Source: Niallia sp052318935 (GTDB lineage Bacteria; Bacillota; Bacilli; Bacillales; Cytobacillaceae). From it: a stretch of 64,000 nt of DNA. Below are positions 7,288 to 15,235 of the stretch, one piece after another. The stretch lies in the NCBI GenBank assembly GCA_052318935.1, contig JBQRKO010000001.1, one strand, 5' to 3'. The notes under the pieces are model-generated. The model had not been told where the DNA came from and did not search any database. It saw nothing but the letters and a program-made list of their open reading frames with translations. How positions within the stretch are numbered: position 1 is the first letter of the stretch; the number at the start of each line of letters is the position of its first letter. Position numbers and translations under genes: made by a program.

Positions 7288-9474
7288 ATGCAGCAAAAGA
7301 AACTCATAGAGGATTTGGAGTACAACAGGAAATATAAAGAAATAAACGGACTCAAGGATATGCAAAATTACTCTTATTATTTAGCTAATAAGGAAGTTAC
7401 ATTGTACGCTGTAGACGATTTAATCACATACGAAGAGAAATACCAATACATAATTGATAATGTGTTAGAAGCTTTTAAAATGCTTATGGAACAACGTGGT
7501 AAACAAGCAACAAATGAGCAACTTGAATTTGCAGAAACAACTACAAAAATTTTACTTGGTGAATTAATCAACAATGAAAGTGTACCAGTTATTCCTGCTC
7601 CTTGTGGATTTGGAAAATCTTCTATTACATACTTATTTACTTTAGAGATATGCAAAGCTATTAAACTAGGGAAATGGCAGCATGGCATGATTATCGTTAC
7701 TGATAAGCTAGAACAACTTAAAGATTTAAATGAATATATATACGATCATCTAGGCTATTACAATAATGAAGAAAATATACCATATTCTTATGTTTTAGAA
7801 GGTTGGACAGAAAGAAGCTATGAAGAAGGAATGTGCAAGAATAAAGAAATGAAAAGGTACGAAATGGGAATGTGTCAAGGTTGTCCTTTCTTTACTAGCT
7901 GTAAGATTTCTAAACAATCAAGTATACAAAAGGACTCACCGATTCTACTTATGACTAAAGCAAGGTTAGAAACTTTCGCTGACAGTGTAAATCAATACAC
8001 GTACTATATCGATGATAACGGTGAAAAACAGTATAGGACACTATTAATTAATGACGAGAAGCCTAAAATGATAAATACTCTTGATGTCTCACGTTCATTA
8101 GTAAATAAAATAGATAGTGATTTATCCCTTATTGAAATTAGAAGTAAAGAATATGAAGAGAAAAAGGTCAAATTGATGGATAAATGGGAAATTATCCGTT
8201 CAATGGTGTTACATAAGTTGGAAACATACTCAAAATATGAAAGAATTATTGTTTCTAATATTAATAATGAACCTATCTTGCTCAACGATGAAGAATTTAT
8301 ACTGCTTTGGGACGAGCTAATGGGGAAGAAATATAGCTTTGAATTACAACACATACATAAAGTTTTAACGGTTGGCGGTTTATTTTGCAAGACGAACTTA
8401 CGAGGATCTTTTATTAGCACATTAGGAATGAAAGAGACTATACATAATGAGAATTTTAAAACGGTAATTTTTGATGCTACTGCATTAACTGACCCAGAGT
8501 ATTCTTCTGGTAAAGGTGAAGCATACGAAAATATAGTGAAGTTTGTAGACATAAGAAACACTAGGGAATTTCCTAATTTAACTTTTAACTTTTATATGAA
8601 ACACAAACTCAATAAGTCAACATTTAAGAGTAAAAATTATCTAGTGAAAGCTGTTTCTAATTTTATTTCTACTTTGAGTACTAATGGATTCACGTACGTT
8701 GTTACATATAAGGACATTGCACCACTTTTATTCAATCAACTTACATTCAACAGGAACGTTTCTATTAACTCTCATGCTTTCAATAACAAGGTGAAAATTG
8801 TAGCTGAAGAAGATAAGACTTTCTACTTTGGAAACACAAAAGGCAGCAACAAAGCAGAGAAATGTGAAAACATGATTCAAGTTGGTTGGAACAATTTACC
8901 TGATTACACATATGCAACTAACTACCTTTGTACAGGGTTTAATGAAGAGAAGAAAATGGATATCATACGGACTTGTTCCAATATCGAACATTCTGAAAGT
9001 TTTGCTAAATACTTAATGATGGAAGATTACAAATTCAAACATCAACACTTACACCAGTTTAAATACTTCTGTATGCTAACTGATTTTATTCAAGAAGTTT
9101 TTAGAACAAAACTAAGAGATTATACATATGACGATCAAATAACTATCCATTGCTTCTCTATTGATCCATTGCTTATTGGAATGGTGGAACAATTATTCCC
9201 AGATTGCAAGATTAAGAGACATTACGATGAACTGAGTTCCTTTACTGAAGCAAAAGTATTAGGTAGACAGAACAAAAAGGAAAGTGTTGCTCAAAGGGTA
9301 ATGTCATGGTGGAATAACTATGACTGGAATGGTAATGAATTACATATACGAGAGATATTGAAGGTTAATAACATAACTCAGCAACAATTTAATAAGGCTA
9401 AAAGTAATAATAAGCAATTTAAAAGTTTTATTGATAAACATAAAGGAAGTAAAAGTAGATATTATAAATGCTGA
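7288..9474 (+). CDS. P-loop helicase-like protein with a four-cysteine (Fe-S-like) insert
   Basis: From the ATG at 7288 (AAGGAGG upstream) this is 728 residues. A Walker A motif is clear (residues 104-111, APCGFGKS), and a Walker B-like NDEK follows at D256-E257 (LLINDEKP). Between them four cysteines are spaced C183-x12-C196-x2-C199-x5-C205, reminiscent of the Fe-S cluster of XPD/DinG-type SF2 helicases. The C-terminal half is probably the second RecA-like lobe. Established families suggest 5'-3' unwinding, but this sequence is divergent. It is followed by the RNA polymerase-like gene, and the pair forms the core of the early module. It could unwind DNA for replication or for transcription. 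Confidence 0.68.
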   Translation: MQQKKLIEDLEYNRKYKEINGLKDMQNYSYYLANKEVTLYAVDDLITYEEKYQYIIDNVLEAFKMLMEQRGKQATNEQLEFAETTTKILLGELINNESVPVIPAPCGFGKSSITYLFTLEICKAIKLGKWQHGMIIVTDKLEQLKDLNEYIYDHLGYYNNEENIPYSYVLEGWTERSYEEGMCKNKEMKRYEMGMCQGCPFFTSCKISKQSSIQKDSPILLMTKARLETFADSVNQYTYYIDDNGEKQYRTLLINDEKPKMINTLDVSRSLVNKIDSDLSLIEIRSKEYEEKKVKLMDKWEIIRSMVLHKLETYSKYERIIVSNINNEPILLNDEEFILLWDELMGKKYSFELQHIHKVLTVGGLFCKTNLRGSFISTLGMKETIHNENFKTVIFDATALTDPEYSSGKGEAYENIVKFVDIRNTREFPNLTFNFYMKHKLNKSTFKSKNYLVKAVSNFISTLSTNGFTYVVTYKDIAPLLFNQLTFNRNVSINSHAFNNKVKIVAEEDKTFYFGNTKGSNKAEKCENMIQVGWNNLPDYTYATNYLCTGFNEEKKMDIIRTCSNIEHSESFAKYLMMEDYKFKHQHLHQFKYFCMLTDFIQEVFRTKLRDYTYDDQITIHCFSIDPLLIGMVEQLFPDCKIKRHYDELSSFTEAKVLGRQNKKESVAQRVMSWWNNYDWNGNELHIREILKVNNITQQQFNKAKSNNKQFKSFIDKHKGSKSRYYKC

Positions 9475-9572
9475 AATACCCCTAATCTCTTATAAATATA
9501 TATAAGGAAATAGGGATATTAGAGAAGAAAAATCATATATTGAGCGAATGAACGAACGTGAATGTAGCGAAC

Positions 9573-9611
9573 TTATGAGAATTTGCAACTCTTTTCCGCA
9601 AATTGTCATAA
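9573..9611. repeat. 14-bp inverted repeat between helicase and polymerase genes
   Basis: TTATGAGAATTTGC (9573-9586) and GCAAATTGTCATAA (9598-9611) pair with one mismatch around an 11-nt spacer in the 235-bp gap. There is no U-run, so it is not a terminator. A role as replication origin, operator or RNA switch is open. An AT-rich TATAAATATATATA stretch lies just upstream (about 9491-9504). Confidence 0.5.
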
Positions 9612-9709
9612 GACATCTTTGAACTATATAACGCAAGGCTTCTACATAATAGATTAAAGGTCAAACTTGGTCAGAAAATAGAGAGATGAAAATGGAGGAA
9701 TAATTAAAA

Positions 9710-12592
9710 ATGGAAAAAGGATACTTACAGAATCAAATATATACATATAGCTTGGATACTGATTGCTTCTATACTGCTACGGAAGCAGCTATAAATAAAA
9801 AGAGATTAAAATATTTTGGGATGATAAAAAAATTAGACAAGATAGTAGAACGTATTGATAAATACAACGCACTAACAGATGAATTAGAATGTTCAAAAGA
9901 AAGAAAACTTGAAGCTGAATCTGAAATGGAAATATTTGATAAGAAAAGTGATGAATTCAAGCAATCAAGAAAAGATGTTAAAAGATTAACTAAACGGATT
10001 CCTAAACTAAAAGAAAGAATAGTTAAACAAGAAGAATTGGTTAGAAAATTAGTAAAAAGTAAAAAGGATATTAAAGAGATCATTTCAGATGTGGAAAAGA
10101 AATCTGAAAATGTAAAAAATAGACTAAAAAAACGAATTGATTATTTAGAGAATAGATTGAAAATCGAAATATATATTCACAAAGGTATTCGGACGCTCAG
10201 AAAAGACGCTTTGATTGATAAAAATAAAATTAGTCAATTTGAGTCAACACTAACTAGAACATTAGGTATTAATAAGAATGAAACGACAACAGAAATATTT
10301 GTTATACGTGCTTTTAGATATTCTGTGTTCAAGAGTCTAATGTTAAATGGATTCAAATATGAGAATGAATTATACCAATATTATACAAGTAGTGCTGGGG
10401 GCATAAGAAATAAAAAGTCCATTTTCATGAAGAAAAAAACATACGAAAAATATAATAAAACTTTACTATGCGGACTGACCATTGAGGATATCAATAAAAA
10501 AGGAGGCATGAACTTGAATAAGTTTAATAGTTATCAAGCATTGTGTCTAACTGCCAGTGCTCCTTGGAATGATACCTTTGACATTGATAAATCTATAGTG
10601 GTTAATGACTTCGAGACAACAATATATACCGAGGTCGATGTAATAGATGATGAAACGTATGAAATTGAAAGAGTGAAAAGAGAACCATTAACAATTAATC
10701 ACACTGATGGTGCTGGTATTTGCTTACCAAGTGTCAGTGATAAAAGTTTCCAATTTAGAATGCCGGGATTTAAAGGTCTTATGATTCCGTTTCCATTTGA
10801 TGAATACATAAATGATAAGTGTACAGGTCAAAAGGTAATAGTTGAGGATATATACGGCAAAAAGCACGATATTCTCGAAGAAGGAATTTCCATCATATTT
10901 ACTAAATCCCAGTTCAAACTTTGGAAATTCTTCATTGATGATGCAGATGAAGAAAACTCATGGGAGATATACAAAAATAATTTCAAGGATTATAAATGTG
11001 AAGCTGTCAAATGTAAGATTGAAGAAGATGAGGACGGATTTCAAGACAAAAGGATCTCTTATCAGGTACTTCAAACGCTTAATGAAATGAAAAAGGACGA
11101 CTTAGACTATCTTGCTAGAAGAACAAATTATGACATTGATCGAATTGGGAAAGATATAGATGTTACTCTAAGAGTGTTAGGGGCTACAGATAGCAACAAA
11201 AAGAAAGATTACTTCCAACAAGCATTAGAAATATATCCTGAGTTATTAGCTGATCCATACGGTAAAAAGGTAATGACAGATGTAAGGGAAAGTTATATTG
11301 AGGATGCAAAGGCTGGAAAATTGTTGATTAGTGGAACAAAACGTACATATATTGCACCAGATGTTTATGCTTTTGCAGAGTGGTTATTTAAAAAGGAAAA
11401 GAAACCAACAGGAATATTACATAATAATGAGGTAAGTTGTGCTTTATACGAACATAGAAAAGAGCTTGATTTACTTCGCAGCCCACACAACTATCGGGAA
11501 CACTGTGTAAAAACTAATGTCCTTAATGAATCTACTGAAAAATGGTTTATCACAAAGGATGTTTATACAAGTGTTCATGATCCGATTAGTAAAATTTTGA
11601 TGTTCGATGTAGATGGAGATGACTCGCTTATCGTTTCAAATGAATTGTTCGCAAAAATTGCAAAGGAACATATGAAAGATATACGCCCATTGAAGTATAA
11701 ATTAGCAGTTGCAGATGCTGAGGAAATTAATAATCCTAATATGTATGCTAAATTAAAATCCGCTTACAGTAAAAATATAGGGACTTTAGCTTTCAGTATT
11801 GCAAAAGTATGGAATCAACCAGATGTAGATAAGGATAAGCTTAAAATTATCGCTCAACTTTGTTTTGAGTCGAATGCAACAATAGATTTTGCAAAAACTT
11901 TGTGGATGCCTGTTAGACCGCCTGAAGTTAATAAGAAAATTAAAGAGTATACTAAGCAAAAGTTACCGCATTTCTTCAAGTATGCGAAGGATAAAAAGGA
12001 TAATCAAATTGTACCAATTATTAAAGATAAATTTGTAAGTGTAGTCAACATGTTAGATGAGATTATTATTTCCAATAGGAATGATTTTTCAAGCATTGAT
12101 GCTCAATTGACATTAGACTATACGAAATTAATGAAGAAAAAGCATAATCAAATTAACCTGAAAGATGAACAGGCAAAGGCAATAATTGAAGTACATACGA
12201 AAGAGAATCAACAAAAATACAGAACGATGAAAAAGCAGCTTAAAAATACTGAGGATAAAGACAGTACAACAAAATTAGGAATCTATGAGACTATTCGTAA
12301 TAATATTTTAAAAGTAAACGATGATGTAGAATATGTGACAGATGTTTTAGTGAAATATCTATATGAAAACAATAGTGAGCATAAAGAAACATTGTGGAAA
12401 GCGTTCGGACAGCAAATTGTTATAAATATGAAAAAGAATATTGTTAACACTAATTGTTGTAAGGAATGTGGAGAATATATAGCTCCTAGACGACAATATT
12501 GTACTGATTGTGCAAAGGAGAGAAAAAAAGTAAGTAATAAAAAGGCAGATAATAAATACAAAGGTAAAAAGCGAGAAAACAAAGTAAGTTGA
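9710..12592 (+). CDS. two-barrel (YonO/QDE-1-class) RNA polymerase with coiled-coil N-terminus and zinc ribbon
   Basis: The protein has 960 residues. The N-terminal ~150 residues are a charged coiled coil. The first double-psi barrel signature is TDGAG (T332-G336), then FQFRMPGFKG (F347-G356), which matches the DGxGxIS...QxRxxGxKG block of eukaryotic-type RdRPs. The second barrel contains LLRSPHNYREH and the catalytic FDVDGDDS, i.e. DxDGD at D633-D637, which binds Mg2+ in YonO, QDE-1 and RNAP beta-prime. Order and spacing fit the family. The C-terminus adds a treble-Cys ribbon C917-x2-C920-x10-C931-x2-C934. By analogy with SPbeta YonO it is probably a DNA-dependent RNA polymerase for phage genes. 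RNA-templated or primer synthesis cannot be excluded. It follows the helicase gene, and an AATGGAGGAATAA site sets the ATG. Confidence 0.82.
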   Translation: MEKGYLQNQIYTYSLDTDCFYTATEAAINKKRLKYFGMIKKLDKIVERIDKYNALTDELECSKERKLEAESEMEIFDKKSDEFKQSRKDVKRLTKRIPKLKERIVKQEELVRKLVKSKKDIKEIISDVEKKSENVKNRLKKRIDYLENRLKIEIYIHKGIRTLRKDALIDKNKISQFESTLTRTLGINKNETTTEIFVIRAFRYSVFKSLMLNGFKYENELYQYYTSSAGGIRNKKSIFMKKKTYEKYNKTLLCGLTIEDINKKGGMNLNKFNSYQALCLTASAPWNDTFDIDKSIVVNDFETTIYTEVDVIDDETYEIERVKREPLTINHTDGAGICLPSVSDKSFQFRMPGFKGLMIPFPFDEYINDKCTGQKVIVEDIYGKKHDILEEGISIIFTKSQFKLWKFFIDDADEENSWEIYKNNFKDYKCEAVKCKIEEDEDGFQDKRISYQVLQTLNEMKKDDLDYLARRTNYDIDRIGKDIDVTLRVLGATDSNKKKDYFQQALEIYPELLADPYGKKVMTDVRESYIEDAKAGKLLISGTKRTYIAPDVYAFAEWLFKKEKKPTGILHNNEVSCALYEHRKELDLLRSPHNYREHCVKTNVLNESTEKWFITKDVYTSVHDPISKILMFDVDGDDSLIVSNELFAKIAKEHMKDIRPLKYKLAVADAEEINNPNMYAKLKSAYSKNIGTLAFSIAKVWNQPDVDKDKLKIIAQLCFESNATIDFAKTLWMPVRPPEVNKKIKEYTKQKLPHFFKYAKDKKDNQIVPIIKDKFVSVVNMLDEIIISNRNDFSSIDAQLTLDYTKLMKKKHNQINLKDEQAKAIIEVHTKENQQKYRTMKKQLKNTEDKDSTTKLGIYETIRNNILKVNDDVEYVTDVLVKYLYENNSEHKETLWKAFGQQIVINMKKNIVNTNCCKECGEYIAPRRQYCTDCAKERKKVSNKKADNKYKGKKRENKVS

Positions 12593-12609
12593 ATAAATGT
12601 TGATATTGT

Positions 12610-12640
12610 GGAACCCTTGCTGTATAAGGGTTCCTTTAGT
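12610..12640 (+). terminator. terminator after the RNA polymerase gene
   Basis: The stem GGAACCCTT/AAGGGTTCC (12610-12618 and 12626-12634) with a 7-nt loop is followed by TTTAGTTT, 18 bp after the stop codon. Confidence 0.8.
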
Positions 12641-12684
12641 TTAATAGAAAAATAGAAAGTTCTCTATAAGGGAATGTGTAATTC

Positions 12685-12713
12685 TTTATTATAACACTAT
12701 TGTTTAATATAAT
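12685..12713 (+). promoter_or_regulatory. possible sigma-A promoter
   Basis: A perfect TATAAT (12708-12713) has a weak TTTATT at -35 spacing (17 bp). It lies between two terminators and could start transcription of the HTH gene at 12879 and the tail operon. Support is weak because of the poor -35 and the AT-rich surroundings. Confidence 0.3.
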
Positions 12714-12796
12714 ACAAGTATTATATTTTACCCTAATTCTAAAACTTTAGTTTTTTTCATTTTCCTTTTTTAATTATTCGCTACCATTTCGTAGCA

Positions 12797-12822
12797 ATAG
12801 GCGTTAAGTCGCCTATTTTTTT
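12797..12822 (+). terminator. terminator
   Basis: The stem ATAGGC/GCCTAT (12797-12802 and 12811-12816), extended by a G-C pair, is followed by a run of seven T. It lies between the RNAP region and the small HTH gene. Confidence 0.7.
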
Positions 12823-12878
12823 AATGTAAATATATTGTTGTAATTAATTTATAAATGTAGATAAAGGAGGGGGTTGGT

Positions 12879-13067
12879 TTGGAGAAACTAACGGCTGAAC
12901 AAATTGATCAATTATTTTTGATTAAACATCGGAAGAAAATTAAGAATAAAGAATTGGCTGCTATGGTTGGGTATAGTGAGACTCATATTAGTCGATTTTT
13001 TAACCACGATGGAACATTATCATATGAAGCAGAACAATTGGTAAAGCGAACAATTGAAGAAGCTTAA
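12879..13067 (+). CDS. small HTH protein (62 aa)
   Basis: The gene starts at TTG 12879 behind AAAGGAGGGGG. The 62 residues are a single XRE-like HTH (about 22-45: KNKELAAMVGYSETHISRFF) with no oligomerisation domain. It sits alone between the RNA polymerase gene and the tail module, next to a structured RNA candidate. That position suits a late-gene regulator, but the function is inferred from position. An alternative TTG lies at 12874. Confidence 0.65.
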   Translation: MEKLTAEQIDQLFLIKHRKKIKNKELAAMVGYSETHISRFFNHDGTLSYEAEQLVKRTIEEA

Positions 13068-13069
13068 AA

Positions 13070-13279
13070 TATACAGGGCAGAGGTGTAAAACTCGTAAAC
13101 TTACTCCCTGTATAAATAAAAGGGTTCTACAGTATTAGTCATTAAACTTACATGAGGCTGACAAAAGCAACGGTAGTCAGTTTGTATTGTGTAAGATACA
13201 TGCGTATTTTGATATGTATGTCCTCCGAGATGCACAAGGGGTAGAAGCTTTTCTAAGGCTCCTACCTTTGATTGTGCAT
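13070..13279 (+). ncRNA. structured RNA candidate (hairpin, three-way junction, long hairpin)
   Basis: Four helices can be drawn by eye. Helix A is TATACAGGG/CCCTGTATA (13070-13078 and 13106-13114). A junction is closed by GAGG/CCTC (13154-13157 and 13222-13225) and contains CTGAC/GTCAG (13158-13162 and 13176-13180) and ATACAT/ATGTAT (13196-13201 and 13214-13219). A final long hairpin has three stem segments of 8, 5 and 3 bp (13230-13248 with 13258-13279). No U-tract follows, so these are not ordinary terminators. It lies upstream of the first tail gene. It could be a leader acting on late transcription, a free phage RNA or a protein-binding site. No known RNA family is recognised. Confidence 0.5.
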
Positions 13280-13305
13280 ATTTAAATTAGAAAAGGAGAA
13301 AAGTT

Positions 13306-13806
13306 ATGGGAATGCTTAGTAATATTAATACGTTTCTCAATGTATTCCGCAGCGATGAGGGACTGTTGCGTTTTTTATATTATGCACCAATTGATTTAAA
13401 CACTAATCAGCCAGATCCTTTATCAGATTTATTGGATGATATTTTGAGTAAAGATGAGGATGAGATATGGGCGATAAGAGATAGACATATCATGACTACT
13501 TTAGATATAGAAGATTTATCTAGTGAAAAGCTATGTAGATTATATGTTTATTTAGGTAGAAGAAGTCCCGAAAGAAATAATTACACATTAGCCAGTCAAG
13601 AAATTGTGGTAGATGTATTATGTCATAATAATTTTCAAAAAGAATTACGTTCATTGAAAATAAGCGACAGAATAAATGAGTTGCTTATTCACGAAAATAT
13701 AGCTGGTGTTGGTAAGTTGCGTTACGTAGAAGGACATGAGATTAATCCACCAAAGGATTATGCTGCATATCGACATGTATATGAAATTACAGTAAAGAAG
13801 AAATAG
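13306..13806 (+). CDS. putative tail-module protein upstream of tail chaperone
   Basis: This 166-residue soluble protein (NTFLNVFRSDEGLLRFLYY near the N-terminus) has an AAAAGGAGAAAAG ribosome-binding site. No motif is recognised. It is the first gene of the tail operon and lies 10 bp before the tail chaperone candidate. By position it may be a tail terminator or tail completion protein, because these usually sit between connector and chaperone genes. The assignment rests on order only. Confidence 0.55.
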   Translation: MGMLSNINTFLNVFRSDEGLLRFLYYAPIDLNTNQPDPLSDLLDDILSKDEDEIWAIRDRHIMTTLDIEDLSSEKLCRLYVYLGRRSPERNNYTLASQEIVVDVLCHNNFQKELRSLKISDRINELLIHENIAGVGKLRYVEGHEINPPKDYAAYRHVYEITVKKK

Positions 13807-13816
13807 GAGGGATAAT

Positions 13817-14290
13817 ATGGCAGTAAGTATAAAGGAAATTAAAGAAGAAGTGTCAGTTTATGATGAAATGGTGTCATTTGAGGTTGAGTTAAATAATGAA
13901 GAAAGGGAAATTAAATTTTATCCTTACTTTAAGCCGACTAAGATTAACAAGATGATTGAAGAATTATCTAGGTTTTTTGCAAATGCTGAGAAAGAAAAGA
14001 TACATATTCCTGAAGAGAAACATCCTGAAATTGTCATGTATTTTATTATCAGACATTTTACAGATTTAAAGTTTGGGGCAGCAAAGAAAGCTAAAACTAT
14101 TTTTCAAGAGTTTAATATTGTTATTAATTCATCCGTTTTTAAAATTTTGAGTGAATCGTTCCCTAAATCTTCTGTAGAGGAAGTTTTTGAGCGAATTAAT
14201 GAAGTTGTTGCTAATACAGATAAGTTAATTTCGATGCAATCTGTTGTTAATACAATGAGCAATGAATTTGCAGCAAAGTATAAAAAATAG
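13817..14290 (+). CDS. tail assembly chaperone candidate (gpG-like)
   Basis: This 157-residue, mostly helical protein begins with a beta-rich stretch (VSFEVELNNEEREIKFYPYF). It ends at a short A-run (TAT AAA AAA TAG) where the downstream frame is already open. Siphovirus tail chaperones of this size precede the tape measure gene and often make a longer frameshifted product that binds the tape measure during tail assembly. Here the tape measure is 3.5 kb downstream because of inserted cargo. The AGGAGGG site is good. The family is inferred from size, order and the possible frameshift. Confidence 0.55.
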   Translation: MAVSIKEIKEEVSVYDEMVSFEVELNNEEREIKFYPYFKPTKINKMIEELSRFFANAEKEKIHIPEEKHPEIVMYFIIRHFTDLKFGAAKKAKTIFQEFNIVINSSVFKILSESFPKSSVEEVFERINEVVANTDKLISMQSVVNTMSNEFAAKYKK

Positions 14291-14306
14291 GAGGGTTTTC
14301 ATAGTG
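14276..14306 (+). other. possible programmed frameshift site (-2 or +1)
   Basis: The last sense codons of the chaperone gene are TAT AAA AAA, followed by TAG. The frame that encodes the next protein is open across this point. A slip of two bases back on the six-A run would join the two frames while keeping full A-A-A pairing. The downstream gene also has its own GGAGG and GTG, so fusion and independent initiation are both possible. Confidence 0.4.
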
Positions 14307-14552
14307 GAGCCGAGAGATAATAAAAACTTGATAGTGACAATGACTGTTCAGGAATTGGATGAATTGGTTTTTCGTGCTGCCTTTAGAGCTTCTAAAAGAA
14401 CCGAAGAAATTGGTTTTAAAGGTTATTTGCCGTTTTGGACAAAACTTAATGATGACGTAGAATTATTAATATCTCAAATGGATAGGTTACAAGAGAAAAT
14501 CGATGCTTCTAATAACAAATTATCTTACACCAAAAGAGGCGGAATTAAATAA
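14304..14552 (+). CDS. downstream partner of the tail chaperone (gpT-like position)
   Basis: The gene starts at GTG 14304 with GGAGG 10 bp upstream and encodes 82 residues, alpha-helical and charged (VTMTVQELDELVFRAAF near residue 13). It follows the chaperone gene in the +1 frame with an open frame across the junction, so it may be made alone, as a fusion, or both. The start 42 bp upstream inside the chaperone gene has no ribosome-binding site. The stop overlaps the next ATG. Confidence 0.5.
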   Translation: MEPRDNKNLIVTMTVQELDELVFRAAFRASKRTEEIGFKGYLPFWTKLNDDVELLISQMDRLQEKIDASNNKLSYTKRGGIK

Positions 14553-14665
14553 TGAATCATTATTACTGTGATCATTGCAAAAAGTACTTTAAAGAAGAAG
14601 TGAATAAATGTGACAATTGTAAAAGTGTGGAAATTAAAGTGATTAAATTTACAATTCAAAACTAA
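14552..14665 (+). CDS. small zinc-ribbon protein (37 aa)
   Basis: The ATG overlaps the previous stop (TAATG). The 37 residues hold two CxxC knuckles: YYCDHCKK (C6, C9) and NKCDNCKS (C20, C23), a compact rubredoxin-like zinc ribbon. The target is unknown. Tiny phage zinc ribbons often bind nucleic acid or host proteins. Confidence 0.6.
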   Translation: MNHYYCDHCKKYFKEEVNKCDNCKSVEIKVIKFTIQN

Positions 14666-14750
14666 TTTTTATTTGTTTTTTTAATCGACACACGAACTTA
14701 CCCATTAATATCATACTATAAAAACTAGAATACTTCAAGGGGAATTTAAC

Positions 14751-14855
14751 ATGAAAATTATAATGAACGGCTACGAGGTTATAAAAGTAGTCAAAGATTA
14801 TCCACATGATTCAGCAGTGCAAAAAGACAATGATGAGGATTTAAATGATGAGTGA
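14751..14855 (+). CDS. very small phage protein (34 aa)
   Basis: The ATG is preceded by CAAGGGGAA at good spacing. The 34 residues are basic then acidic (MKIIMNGYEVIKVVKDYPHD). Its end overlaps the start of the next gene. ACTATAAAAA lies just upstream, a word also found before the capsid and tail tube genes. The function is unknown. Confidence 0.45.
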   Translation: MKIIMNGYEVIKVVKDYPHDSAVQKDNDEDLNDE

Positions 14856-15120
14856 ATATACATATGTTGTTAATAAAGATTTAGAAGATGAAATAGAAAC
14901 AAGATCGAAGCATGAAGCAATAAAAAATTTCTTGAAATGTGAGAATTCGAGTTTGTACATATACAACACAATGCACGTATTTAATTTTGATGAGGTTATT
15001 TTTTATTATGAAAATAGTGGATATGACCAAGATTATTGTGAGATTGATAATTTAATATATCGTGCCCTGATGGAGTATGAAGAATATGTAGATAGTTTGT
15101 ATCAATATGAAGAAGAGTAA
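14848..15120 (+). CDS. hypothetical phage protein (90 aa)
   Basis: This acidic, Tyr-rich small protein (pattern FNFDEVIFYYENSGYDQDYC) ends in EYVDSLYQYEEE. The start is either of two adjacent ATGs (14845, 14848), both inside the end of the preceding frame, which suggests translational coupling. Acidic morons of this type sometimes mimic DNA, but no family is recognised. It is part of the block inserted between tail chaperone and tape measure. Confidence 0.55.
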   Translation: MSEYTYVVNKDLEDEIETRSKHEAIKNFLKCENSSLYIYNTMHVFNFDEVIFYYENSGYDQDYCEIDNLIYRALMEYEEYVDSLYQYEEE

Positions 15121-15160
15121 TTATTGAAAATATACTGAGTATTAAAAGGAGGAACTATAA

Positions 15161-15235
15161 ATGAGAATTAGAAATGGAGTAATGCAACGTGGAAAAATTA
15201 ACACAAAAGGAATTGAAAGAGAAAAAGATTATTGA
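15161..15235 (+). CDS. possible leader peptide overlapping the HNH gene (24 aa)
   Basis: A strong AAAAGGAGG site drives an ATG whose 24-codon frame (MRIRNGVMQRGKINTKGIER near its start) overlaps the HNH gene start in another frame. It may limit HNH translation or may be accidental. Confidence 0.25.
   Translation: MRIRNGVMQRGKINTKGIEREKDY

Noticed and set aside
11598..11622. DVDGDD as a calcium-binding (EF-hand/dockerin) loop
   Set aside because: The context (TDGAG..KG block upstream, RSPHNYREH before it, hydrophobic strands on both sides) matches polymerase barrels, and no second calcium loop follows.
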